From contig OX463782.1 in NCBI GenBank assembly GCA_949825025.1, forward strand, positions 28,498,759 through 28,562,758: a stretch of DNA of 64,000 bases, given 5' to 3'. This DNA is from Siphlonurus alternatus (lineage: Eukaryota > Arthropoda > Insecta > Ephemeroptera > Siphlonuridae). Of this stretch, positions 49,601 through 62,500 are shown piece by piece. Position 1 is the stretch's first letter. The number at the start of each line of letters is the position of its first letter. Under the pieces are notes generated by a model. It had not been told where the DNA came from, made no database searches, and worked only from the letters and a program-made list of their open reading frames with translations. Made by a program: the position numbers and the translations under genes.

Positions 49601-52600
49601 CAGTAGGTAAAATATAAGGTATACAAAAACGAGCTAGTTTTTGAGTTATGAATTTTTAAAGTTGACTAATTTAACATGGAAGTTCCATTTCTCCATGTTA
49701 AATTAGTCAACTTTAAAAATTTATAACTAAAAAACTAGCTCGTTTTTGTACACCTGATATTTTACCTACTGATAGGGGGTGTAGAGGAGAACATTTTAAA
49801 TTTTTTTCGTAATTTTTATGAATGTTTTTTTTTTTTTTTTTTTAGCATTGGGCCAGCTGATCCGTGTTATCTCTACCTTAAAATTTCTGTTAGTTCAAAG
49901 TGCTGGACAGGTCTACTTTATATTCAACATTTTTTCTAGTAATCTTATTATTGTTCTTTACCAGGAAGGTTATGTTATGAGATAGAAGAAAAAAAAAAGA
50001 TACTTTAAATTGTTAGGTTATGGTCTTGCCTCTTGTTTTTTTGTCCTTGTCTGACATGTTTAATTACAGCATATGCCTGCTGGCACGTCTCGAGAGGGTG
50101 GTGGTAGTGGTTGGCGAGAGCTGCTCGCTGGGGCTCTCCAAGAGTTGACCGGCCTGCTGCATGAAGAGGGCGTGGTATCGGCCTACGAGCTGCACAGCTC
50201 AGGTCTGGTGCAGGCCCTGCTGGCTCTGCTGGCCACCAGTCACTGGGATGACGGAGAACCCTCAGGACGAAAAGCCAAAATGCACAAGCAGCGTGTCCAC
50301 ATCTTCAACAAGTGCTTCAAGGTAATGACGTTTGCTGAATTGCTGATGTTGCAGGTTTAATTTAATCATGTGTCAAAGGACAACTAAGTTATCAGATAGC
50401 TGTATTTTTTACATCGTAGTAGTATTAAACACAGTCTAAATTCTTTTATTAGATATTCTGTTCTAAGTTCAAATCATTGAGAAGTGTATGTAAAGCTAAT
50501 GTGTGTTGTCTTTGGTTTTATAGGAGTTTGAAAATGAGAACGGAGGTGTAAACTCTGCTGTTATACTCATTCGTAAGCTGGTGGCCGTGCTTGAGTCCAT
50601 TGAGAAGTTCCCAGTCTACCTGTATGACACCCCTGGCTCAGGCTATGGATTGCAGGTAACGTAGACCATGTTTTGGAACATTTTAAAAAAAACAATCACT
50701 AACACTTGGCAAAAGTTATGTTAGTGAGAATAAGAAATTAACTCTCATTTTGCAAAGTTGTTAATTTGTTTGAACACAGTTAGAATAGACAGCAAATGTT
50801 AGGCCCCACTATTCCCTCACTGATGAAGCAGTTTCCCCAGATCCTGACTCGTCGTCTGAGGTTCCGCCTGGAGAAAGGTGTTGGCGAGAGCTCGCTGATT
50901 GACCGTTCAGGCCGCAGCCTCAAGATGGAGCCCCTGAGTACCGTGGCTCAGCTGGAGCGCTACCTGCTCAAGATGGTAGCCAAGCAGTGGTACGACTTTG
51001 AGAGATCGACCTTTGCCTTCGTGCGTAAGCTCAAAGAGGGCAACAAGATCACCTTCAGACATCAGCACGACTTTGATGAAAATGGAATCATCCACTGGAT
51101 TGGGACCAACGGAAAGTAAGTTACAGCCTTAATTTTTTATCAACTACAGGGTTCCCAGTACAGTATTTTAATTTAATATTTGTATCTTGAAAGGTAAAAG
51201 AGTACTGATAATTAAATTTTTAAGATGAACTTCATCTCTAATTTCTACTCTTTTGTAAATTAAATGGTATAGACTGCATCTTTTAATTTTACCTAACAGT
51301 ACATTTTTTTTTTTTTTTTCAACCTACACCTTGAGCAACTGTTTTTGAAAGCCAGCTGTGGAGCTCTATAACTGACCCTGGTTTGATGCAGGTCATCGCT
51401 GGAGTGGGTTAACCCTGGACAGTATGGGCTTGTGGTGGTGACTTCCTCTGAGGGACGTAACCTACCCTATGGTCGCCTTGAGGACATCCTAAGCCGTGAC
51501 TCATCGGCCCTCAACTGCCACACCAATGACGACAAGCGAGCCTGGTTCGCTATAGATTTAGGGCTGTGGGTGCTGCCAAACTGCTACACCCTGAGACATG
51601 CTCGTGGCTATGGCCGTTCAGCACTGAGGAATTGGCTATTCCAGGCAAGTATTCCTTTATTGATTTTGTAGAAATTGCATTACTGTTCTTAAAATAATAC
51701 AGATACGTAGTTATTTTATTTTATTTTTTATTTATTTTATTTTTTTTTTTGTGTGTGTTTTCTTGTGAGCAGTGTCCTCACAATAAAGATAAAAAAAAAT
51801 ACTGTAGTACTGCATACAATAAAAATAACCAAATGTTTTGCATAAATTTGCTGAACAAGCATATATTATTTTATATTATAAATCTTTTATTGAACACAAA
51901 TAATGCACATATGGTATAAAATTAATTGGAATATACATAATTTATAATAAAGAGTAGACATAGGAACAACAACACATATTTTATATACAGTAATTGTTAA
52001 GTAGTGCTAACTTGCTTTTTTTGTGTGTGTCCAGGTGTCTAAAGATGGCGTGACCTGGACGACACTGTACACCCATGTTGACGACTGTTCTCTCAACGAG
52101 CCTGGTAGTACATCGTCTTGGCCAGTGGAGGTCCCTGCAGAAGAGACTCAGGGCTGGCGCCACGTGAGGCTGCAACAGACTGGCAAGAACGCCTCGGGAC
52201 AGACTCACTATCTGAGCCTCTCCGGTTTTGAGATCTACGGCACAGTCACGGGAGTCTGTGAGGATCTAGGTAAGCAGCTTGCCAAAAAAAATAAATAAAT
52301 AAATAAATAAGTTTAAAAAAGATTGTGCTAAATAAAATACTTGTAATATTATATAAGGATATTTTCTCTTTTGTTTTTGTTCTATTTTTCACAAGTCTTT
52401 GTTTATTTCTGCACACAGGCAAGGCTGCCAAAGAAGCTGAGGCCAACCTACGCCGGCAGCGTCGTCTGCTACGTACTCAGGTGCTTAAACACTTGGTAGT
52501 TGGGGCTCGTGTGGTGAGAGGCCTGGACTGGAAGTGGCGGGATCAAGACGGAAACCCGGCTGGAGAAGGCACTGTGACAGGAGAGCTGCACAACGGTTGG

Positions 52601-53480
52601 ATTGATGTCACATGGGACCATGGAGGCTCTAATTCCTACCGTATGGGAGCCGAGGGCAAGTACGACCTGAAGCTGGCACCAGGTTATGACACAGAGTCTG
52701 TGGCTGCCTCCCTCGCCCTCAGCTCCAGCATCAAGACACCCTCAGGTGAGAAACATTTGATGCTATCAAATTTTATATTTAAATTTAAGCACTTTGAAAG
52801 AAACAATTTTAGGGATTTTCAAATTTTAAATTTACAACCTTATTTACAGTTCTTCAGCATTGTAAAATTTAAATTTCACTGTACGTATACTATATCTGTT
52901 AATTTTGCTTAATATTTTGAAATTTTTGTATGAAATTTTTAGTAATTGCTGACTTTGTTTGATTACAGGAAAGGGCAGCAAGAATCTCAATGAGTGTGGC
53001 AAGGGCAGTGTGCTGACGAGCAGAAAGTCAAGCTCAACGCCCAGTCTACCAGACGCTACAGACAATCATGCCAAATCCTCAGTGGCCAGCACAGAGCAGG
53101 CAGCCTCCGCAGACAACCTGGCAGCTAAGGTGCGCCAGCAGCTGGTGCGCAGTGTAGGGACCAGCTGAAGTTATATTTATCACCTAAATGCATGTGTTGA
53201 AAATAGAAATTCTATTGGGAGAAAAATATCTGTTATCATTTTTTTGTTACAGAAAATAGTAGACAAAACTCAAAAATACAAAAAAAGTTGCTGTTTTTAT
53301 TGCTTTATTTTACTTCTTCACCACCCAGTAATCTAGTATTTTCACTTCATAATTTCAGTTCATAATTTGTATTTTTATTGGTTGTGTTTACCCTTTTCAT
53401 TATATGAATATAATATGCAGATTTTTTAAGTTTTATTTTGTAAAAAAGACTTTAATTTTGATGGTTCTTGCGGGTTTTTA

Positions 53481-53532
<52 letters not shown>

Positions 53533-56500
53533 AATTAAAACTCATTTCAATGTGAACTATCAAATATCAAATTACAGGAAATTCAAAGAGTGCTTAGATG
53601 ATCTGTATTTTCAACAACTCTGCATGTTTCTCCTTCTTAAGAAAAGTACAGTATATATGTACATTTTTTTCCCATATTAACTTAAACATCCTTTGTTACA
53701 GCAAGCTGCGGAAGCCATTGCTGAGAGCGTCCTGTCTGTTGCCCGTGCCGAGGCTATTGTTGCCGTAACCGGCGAGTCCCAGTCAACGTCCACTCCTGCT
53801 GGGGAGCTTTCTGTGGTGGTTCACGCATTACGAGACGCTGAGCTCGTCATGGGGACTACAGCCAGTGATCTGGCCACCATTGTAGAGAGCCTGACTCTGG
53901 GAGAGAACCCCACAAGTACCAGATACAATACCAACCTGGCCAGCTCTAGCATCAAGGGTCTGGCCGCCTCCCGAGGAGTCAAAGTCCAACTACCTTCAGA
54001 GCCAATAGACTCTGTAGAAAAGGGAGACAGCTTCCGGAACAACCAGAACAACGTACTGTCGTCAGCCTCTGCAGAAGCATCTTCGTCCGGAGCAACTGCA
54101 TCGCCATTGGTCCGAATCTCTGGACTGTTTGTCGGTGGGGAGGGGGGAACTTCAAGTGGGGAAGGAGAGAAAAGAAAGAAGCAACTTCCACCTTCATCAG
54201 TGCATGATTCAGGCGGTAAGAAGGAGGTGTCTGTGGCTGGTTGCGGAGGCCCAATGAGTGTGAGTGTGCCTAACCTAACCACCAGTACTACGAGCGGCTC
54301 CGAGCCTACGACTGCAGCCAGCACAGCGTTTGCAGCAATGGCTCGAAGACGCACACTTGCTGGCAGCCACGCAGCAGGCTCTGGAGCCGCCCCAGCGTGC
54401 ACGAGTCCGTCCCCCTCGCCCTCCCCCGCCCCTTCCCCTGCCAGCAGCAGCTCCTTCTTCCCCAGAGGCCCAAGCTCCGTGTCCAGCCTCGTCAGACTGG
54501 CGCTCTCGTCCAACTTCCCAGGTCAGAACCCCCCACCCTCGCCACTAACTTTTCTACTGCCCACTCACACCGACGTACTTATATGTTGTGTGTTTGTTTG
54601 TCTGGTGGAGCAGGCAGTAACCCAGTCTTGTAACACAAAGCATTATTTGTTTAGTTCCTGTAGTGAATTATTGTCTTTCATCATAGGCTAAGGTTTCTTG
54701 AAAATTAACTAAACGAAAAAAAAAAAAAAATGTATATAATATATATAATATATATACAGTATTGTACTCTGTAGGTACATAAAAGCAGAAACAAACAAAT
54801 GGTCACTCAAGTTTATTCATTCATTTTTTTTTTTTTTTAACACCAGATAACATACATAGGATACATGTATTGTGTTTCTCTGTGATGTCTATAGAATTTA
54901 GGTACTGTATGCAGTACATGTACTTTGGCTATTTTATACTTCTTTTTCATAAAATTGATTTGATAAATCTTGTCATTTTATGTTTTATAAATCTTAAAAT
55001 TTTACCAGTTTTACCATTTTGGTGCTAGCTGGTTGTTGCAAGGCTGGGTGTGGTGGTAGAGAAGTGTTGGTGCGAGGCTTGTTCGTGACAACGCCGTGAT
55101 CTTTCAGGAGGACTGCTGAGTACGGCTCAGAGCTACCCCAGTCTGACGTCCAGCGGCAGCACGGCCGGCACTGGCTCTGTGTCCACCTCTGCGGGGGCGG
55201 GCACCTGCCTCAACCAGGCGCTCACCATGAGTCTCACCTCCACCTCGAGCGAGAGCGAGCAGGTCAGCCTTGAGGTGAGACCACTTGACAATGTCATACT
55301 CGCGATGGTTATAAACAAATGTGGAAGCTTTCAGGCATTAGTAAAATGTGATCAAGACAGCATAATATTTTATGTTGTTTACAAGCAACCAAATACAATA
55401 TTTTTATTTTTATATTTTTAAGGTTAAACTCCACAAATCAAGGGGGAAAAAAATATATATGTATATAAATTGCTAAAAAAATAAATGATAAAAATTTTAC
55501 ACAGCGATTTTGTGTAAAAAGAAACTTATCGTTTGCAAAGAAATTAATTTTAATTAATAAATTACAGTATAAAAATTATTTATATTGAAGATATAAATAT
55601 ATTATTTAGCTACCTTTACATCTCATCATTTGAAACAGTACATTTTCACTAGAAATATACATAAATTAATGACCTTAGCCCTTACTTACAGTATACAGTA
55701 GGATATTTATTTTTTTAATATTAGCCACCCGCAGCTTTGAATGTACAATATCAAATGTAAATGTTTTTTAATTTGTATTTATGTTTTAATTATAAACTGA
55801 TGTAATATGTGTTGTCTGGTGGCTTCATGAGGGAAACTAATGAGAGAAGAGGATAATTTACATCTGTGTTCTTGACAATGTTGCCAGATGTTAGCTGACA
55901 GTGTTGCCACTTTCCAGGACTTCCTGGAGAGCTGTCGGGCACCAACACTTCTAGCAGAGCTTGAGGATGATGACGAGCTACCCGAGCCGGACGATGAGGA
56001 AAATGATGATGATGAAAACGAAGACGACGATGACTACGAGGAGGTCATGGTTAGCAGAACTTTGCTTGCGCTTATGGTATTTGCACCCTTATTTTTGCTC
56101 TCTTTTTTACGTCGTCGTGCTTGTTATAGGCCTACTTTGTTGTATTTGTTGCATTCCTAAGAAACACATCACAGTCTATCTGTTATCATTTTTATAGTCA
56201 AAGAGTAGTGAAGAAGAACAAAAAAAAAATATGTGAATATAAAATCAATGTGTCTTGTATATTTTTTTAAACAAATTTGAAAAGGTTAGCATTTCTTCAA
56301 AACTCAAATTTGCATGTTGTTGTTTTCTATTGCTACCATCATTATGATGATAAAAATGTGTTATTAAAATAACTCTTGCACCTTTATGAAAAACTTCATT
56401 CATGCTTCTGAAGTTTTAAAGCATGTCGTAGAAAGTCCCATTTTTTATTATTATTTTTTTTTTTTAATGCCTCGTGACTGGTTGTGATGGTTTTGTAATG

Positions 56501-59500
56501 CAACAAACAATATTGTGTGTTACTGAAACAATGAACTGACATTATTGCTGGTTTGGATTTAATTAAAAAAAAAAAAAAATACAGAAATTATATATTATGT
56601 TGATTAAAATCTAAAAATTGTTTTAAAGACAGAAAATCCAAAAGTGGCTACTTCTTCTACATTGCTGCTGAAAAATTCACCAACTTCACTTTAATAGAAG
56701 CACTGTCATTATTAGGTTTTCTGTCTATACCAGCCCAACTGTTTTACACCTGATTGTATATTACAATTCATCGTTTCAATGTATAGTTAGGAAACAAAAA
56801 TATTGTGAAGTTTATAATTTATTTAATTTATTATATGGAAACAGTTCAGTCTTTGTTAGAAAAGAATTTGATGTACAGTTTGAGAGTGTTGTGTGCGGGA
56901 CGACTGAAGTGTGCTTGTCCCGCTGCAGCATGCTGCTAGTGGCGCCATCTTGCAGGAGGAGGAGGGCTATGAGGGTCACGTCCGCGGCAGTGGTGTGGTT
57001 GGATCTATGGGTGCCATGCCAGGCTCGTGTGGAGGAAACGGAAAACGTCGCAGCTGGGACGATGAGTACGTTCTCAAGCGCCAGTTCTCGGCCCTGATTC
57101 CTGCCTTCGACCCTCGCCCCGGCCGCACCAACGTCAACCAAACCACAGACCTGGACGTGCCTCCCCCGGGATCAGAGGACTCTGGATCTTCCCAGGAGAC
57201 CAACCTGCTGCCACAGCCCAAATTGAGACTGGTCCTCCGCGGACCCAACCTCCCAGGGGTGAGTCACTTATCAGAATTAATTATCTTATTTCTTAACAAT
57301 TTTGTTTTAAACAAAAATGTCATATATATAATGTAATCCAAGAGTTAATAAAGAGCATACATAGCCAATAATTTGTCGACTGCTCTTACATACAACCAAC
57401 TAAATAACCAGAAAAAACAACTGCCATAATACCATTATTGCATAATTATGTTATTAATAATTTTTAATTCTTTTTCAATCGTTATTTATTTTATGTTTTT
57501 TCATGCTACTGAGATTAAAATAGAAGTAGTAAAAACTTATATATACTGTATATAAAATAAAACTAATTTTCTTCCATATATGTATATTTTTTACAACATG
57601 AATCAGTTAATGTTTCAAAAACTAAAAGCTTAATTTTGGAAGTTTGTCACCAAATACTCTTGTGTTCAGGTTCCTGACCTGGAGGTGCCGCTGGACAACC
57701 CTGACTCCACCATCTTCCGTGCAGTCCAGCAGCTTGTGGAGTCTGCAGACCTCGGCAGCAGGCAGGAGAAGCTGCGCCGCATTTGGGAGCCTGTCTACAC
57801 GTAAGTGTCCAACTGCAGTATTATTTTTTAAACATAATTCAGAGATGAAAAATCTTGCAAAATAAAAGTCTAAAGTCGCTATTACAGTACATGATACAAT
57901 TTTCCTAATTATTGCATACAATTTGTCTTTGCAAGAAAACTTCATCTCTATTCGCTTGCGTGAAGATGAAATTTTCTTGCAATGAAAATTTGTATGCAAA
58001 ATTATACCGTTTATTTGAGGCTACAAGTAACATTTTATACTATTTAAAATATAATTTCCTTGTGCTTGCTTTCAGGGTTGTGTACAAGGAGGTTCGTGAG
58101 GAGGAAGGTTCGAGCTCTCTGGAGAATGCTCTGTCGCTGTTGCCCCGCCTGAAGGGCCCTACCTCAGCTGCCTCCACACCTGGCGCTCCCTCCACCTGCT
58201 CAGTTGAGGACGTCCTTCAGCTTCTGAGACACCTCTTTGTCATCAGTCTGCAGCGTGACGACAACGCCTCCTTCCTCTCTGATGGTAGGTCCCCATGCTA
58301 TTACTTTATTAGGGGCTTTGGGATTAAAAATAAATAAAAATGTAGTACAGCAGTAGTAGTAAATTCAATAAAAAGAAAGCTTAAAAATGAAAATTTATTA
58401 TTTAAAAAAATAATAATAATATTATAATATATTAGTGGCCGTGTCGGCGGGGGATGGGTAAATGTGAGTGGGGGGGTGGGCGCGAGCGCTATGTGGCGTA
58501 TTCACTGTGGGTGGGGGACTATTCAGTCTCCTGTCTGTCTCTCGAGAGAGCTTACCGAACGGGTGGGTAAAGCACTAATGCCCGACCCCACAGTGAACGG
58601 CGCTCGCGGACGGGTCATGGGGACGGGGGAGAGGGTGCAAAGCTCGGTCATGGTGGGGCTAATGGTCACTGCGGTGACACTTTCCATTTGTTTAAGCCCG
58701 GGGGTATTGGATCCGGGGCGAATGGATGTGATTCCGTGGAGGCTGGGTAACACCATGGTCGAAAGTCTGGCACTTCAATTGGGTATTGTTTGGGAAAAAA
58801 TGAGGCACTGCTGAGATTGTTCTATGACCAGGGCAATACAGTATATAGTGTTTCGCAAAAAAAAAAAAAATAATAAAAAAAATAATAATAATACCCGTAA
58901 ACTTCTTTCTATTCTACTTTACTTTTTTTTTTTTTTTTTTTTTTTACTCCTTTGAAATTGGGAAAAAACTCGAAAAATGCACACATAATGTTATTCTACT
59001 TATTCTATAGTAATTTTTCAATTTTTTAAATGTTAGAATACTCAAGCTATTAAGAGAAAATCAAATTGTTTCACCCCATTTTTTGCAAATTTTTTTGTTG
59101 TATCAAGTTTTTGTTTGATTCAAGAATACATGTTAAATATAATTTTCTCTGTACCTCATGTTAACTGTGTTTGCAGAGAATGGAGATCGAGAGCTGGGTA
59201 TCCTGCCTGAGGAGTTCACCAGCAAGAAGATCACCAACAAGCTGCTACAGCAGATCCAAGACCCTCTAGTCCTGTCGTCAGGCGCCTTGCCAGCGTGGTG
59301 TGAGGAGCTCGGCCACTCGTGTCCCTTCCTCTTCCCCTTCGAAACACGGCAGCTCTACTTCAACTGCACCGCCTTTGGAGCATCAAGGTGAGAACAGTGC
59401 AGAGCATTTGTTTAAGAATTTTGTTTTGTACATGTATAATAAAATTGAAATATCGCTTACCGGTACTGAGTAAGCCAGCAGCATTATACCTCAACCATTC

Positions 59501-62500
59501 ATAAATTGCCCTGCTCCACTTGATTAAAAAATATTCATGATACTGTACTCTTTTTACCTTCTACACTCTCTATTATTTAGTTTTGTAATGATTAAAATAG
59601 CATTAGGAGTAGGAAAAAAATATACACATATACTGAAAGCAACAGTAATACTTAACCTAATTGCTTTAAAATTTCTGTGTTTATTTTGTAAAGAAGTCAA
59701 ATCTCTTAAAATTTCATAATAAATTTTATGTGTTTAAGAGTTTTTTTTTTTTTTTTATTAGTTTGCTAGATTTTCAAGTCCCCCTATGCTTGCAGGTCAA
59801 TCGTGTGGCTGCAAACACAGCGAGATGTGACTCTAGAGCGACAAAGAGCCCCTGGTCTCTCCCCAAGACGAGATGACCCCCACGAGTTCCGTGTTGGTCG
59901 GTTGAAACACGAGAGAGTCAAGGTTCCCCGTGGTGATGAGCTGCTCAGTTGGGCCATGCAGGTGATGCGAGTCCATGCAGACCGAAAGAGCATCCTGGAA
60001 GTGGAGTTCCTGGGAGAAGAGGGTACCGGCTTGGGCCCCACTCTTGAATTCTACGCCCTGGTGGCTGCTGAGCTGCAGCGTCGTGACCTCGGCCTGTGGC
60101 TGTGTGGAGACGACCACGAGGACCTGACTGAGCAGTATGATACGAGTGGAGAGGCCAAGCCTCCCGGCTACTACGTCCGTAGACTGTCGGGACTGTTTCC
60201 GGCACCTCTGCCTCAAGACTCTGCAGCATGCGACAAAGCGACCAAGTACTTCTCCTTCCTGGGAGTGTTCCTAGCAAAGGTTCTGCAGGACAACAGACTG
60301 GTGGATCTGCCCCTCTCGCAGCCTTTCCTCAAGCTGATGTGCCATGGAGATATCCAGTGTACCGTCAATGAAAGGTGAGATATCTGATCAGTACAAAAAA
60401 AGAATTTATCTTAATTCATTATACTTTAATGTTGGGAGAGAACTCTTCAATAATTCCTAGAGTATTTGAAGCTAATTTTCTTGATAAACAAAAACATTGT
60501 AGCTCATGTGATGCTGTAATTTCAGGATTGGCATGTTGCCAAACAGCCACAAGCGTCAGGCAGTGGAGGAGGACGTGATGATGTCATCTTACATCTCCGA
60601 GGAGAGCGAGAAGGAGCTTGAGCTGGACCCTCCCAAGATCCACCCTGAGGAAACCAAGCCCTGGTGAGTCTGCTGCACAACTGCAGTCCATCTGACAAGG
60701 CCTACTCGGGAAGTGGGTGTTAAGAATAAAGAAACTGCTGTAACACTATACTCTTATTCCAAATCTGATGGGATTATTTTTACCATTTACAGCTTTTAGC
60801 ATAAAATGGTCAGGAAAAAATACTAAAAAAGTAAAAAAAATTGTCCTTTCACACTGCATTCTAGTAGTTGCTGTTGTACTAAAATGTTTTTATCTTTTCC
60901 AGGTTCTCTGGTATTCTGTCCACTGAAGACCTCCAGGAGGTTGACCCTGTGAGAGGGCACTTCTTACAGCAGCTACAAGACCTGGCTGCCCGTAAGAGCA
61001 GAATCCTGCAGGACAACACCCTGAGTGCAGAGAGCAGAGCACACCAAGTGAGAGACATATTACCTAAATAGATTTGACTGTTTTATTATTTTTTGTGTCA
61101 TTACATCACAGCATTGTAGACAATATTTATAATGTTTAAGATATTTTGTGGCAAGGCATGTATTAATTTCTTAAAAAGGTAAAGGCTGAATGACCAATAA
61201 TGTGTTAAAAAAATACAGTACATGCAATTTTTTTTGTATTATTTTCCTTATTTGGCTCTTTTTTTTTCCTGCCACCACTAATATCATATTATAATAATAT
61301 GTAATTTATTCAAACTTTAAATCATTTAAAATAAAAGTCTACAAGTAATATCTATCATCAAGAAATGAGAGGTACAGTACCATATCTAACCTTGCCTGTC
61401 TCCTCAGGTGGCTAACCTGGCGCTGCCTGTGTCTCCGGGAGGCTCAGCTGTTCGCCTAGAAGACGTTGCTCTGACCATGCAGTACCTGCCGTCGTCCCGC
61501 TGCTTCGGTTTTGCAACCGCTGACCTCACACCCGGGGCCTCAGACACTGAAGTGTGCCTCGAGAATGTGGAGGAGTACGTGGAGCTGACCCTGAACTTCT
61601 GCCTGGAGAAGGGGGTGAGGCGTCAGATGGAAGCCTTCAAACAGGGCTTCTGCAGAGTCTTCCCACTGGACAAGCTCAAGGCCTTCAGCCCAGAGGAGGT
61701 GCGCGTGATGCTGTGTGGAGACCAGAACCCTCAGTGGTCACGAGAGGATGTCATCAACTACACAGAACCAAAGCTCGGCTACACCCGCGATAGGTGGGTA
61801 CCAATGATTAAAATTGTGCAGCAACAACAACTGAAGATTGCCATTAGTTTGAGGCTTCTTATTAATATTTGATGCTACACAGTCTTTTTCCATAAGAAAG
61901 TAAATAAACAAATAAATAATTTGGTGTTTGTGAATAGTGTATGTACTTATTACTGGTATTATATTTAGTCTTGAATAAATTAATGAGAAGAAAACTTTGG
62001 TTTATAAGATAGAATGTATTGGGCTCTCACGAAAAATAGATATCCAGGTTTCTCACTAGTCACATTTAACGTCAGCCTAAATTAATGGTACTAACAGTGG
62101 TTAGTGAGAAACTCGATTGTTTCTGGATAGTTCTAATGTGAATTACGGCCATCATGTTAATTTTAATTTCATATTAGAATTGCTGTTACTATTTTTGCAA
62201 CGGGGTGAAAAAAAATGAAAATGGGACAGTAATTTAAATTTAAAAGGAAAAATACACAATCAATAAGATATAATTATTTCTTGACCTGATGATGCAAACC
62301 TCTTGGGAGTTATTAAAGAGATAATACAATAAATCAACAGTTTGTATAACTATTCATATGTTCCTGTTGCAGTCCCGGTTTCCAACGTTTCGTCAACGTG
62401 CTGGTGGGCATGACTGCAGAGGAGCGAAAGTCATTCCTGCAGTTCACGACTGGCTGCTCATCACTACCACCTGGTGGTCTGGCCAACCTGTATCCTCGCC

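Larger units (their letters stand above)
56929..59387 (+). other. HECTD1: HECTD1 exons 27-30 (aa 1821-2113)
   Basis: Exons 56929-57258, 57670-57800, 58076-58284, 59177-59387. Content: [100 protein letters not shown] and [18 protein letters not shown]. These match the human region just before the HECT domain, though the arthropod linker near exon 29 is much shorter than the human one. Confidence 0.93.

Noticed and set aside
53821..54513. 230-codon antisense ORF over HECTD1 exon 24
   Set aside because: It is a shadow of the Ser/Ala-rich coding exon; the plus frame has the conserved splice borders and homologous flanks.
59833..60277. Antisense ORFs over the HECT-domain exon
   Set aside because: The plus frame is the highly conserved HECT N-lobe; the antisense frames have no motif.
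62050..62140. Inverted GGTTTCTCACTAGTCAC / GTGGTTAGTGAGAAAC
   Set aside because: Pairing covers only about 17 bases and ends are not defined; could be chance or an old MITE.
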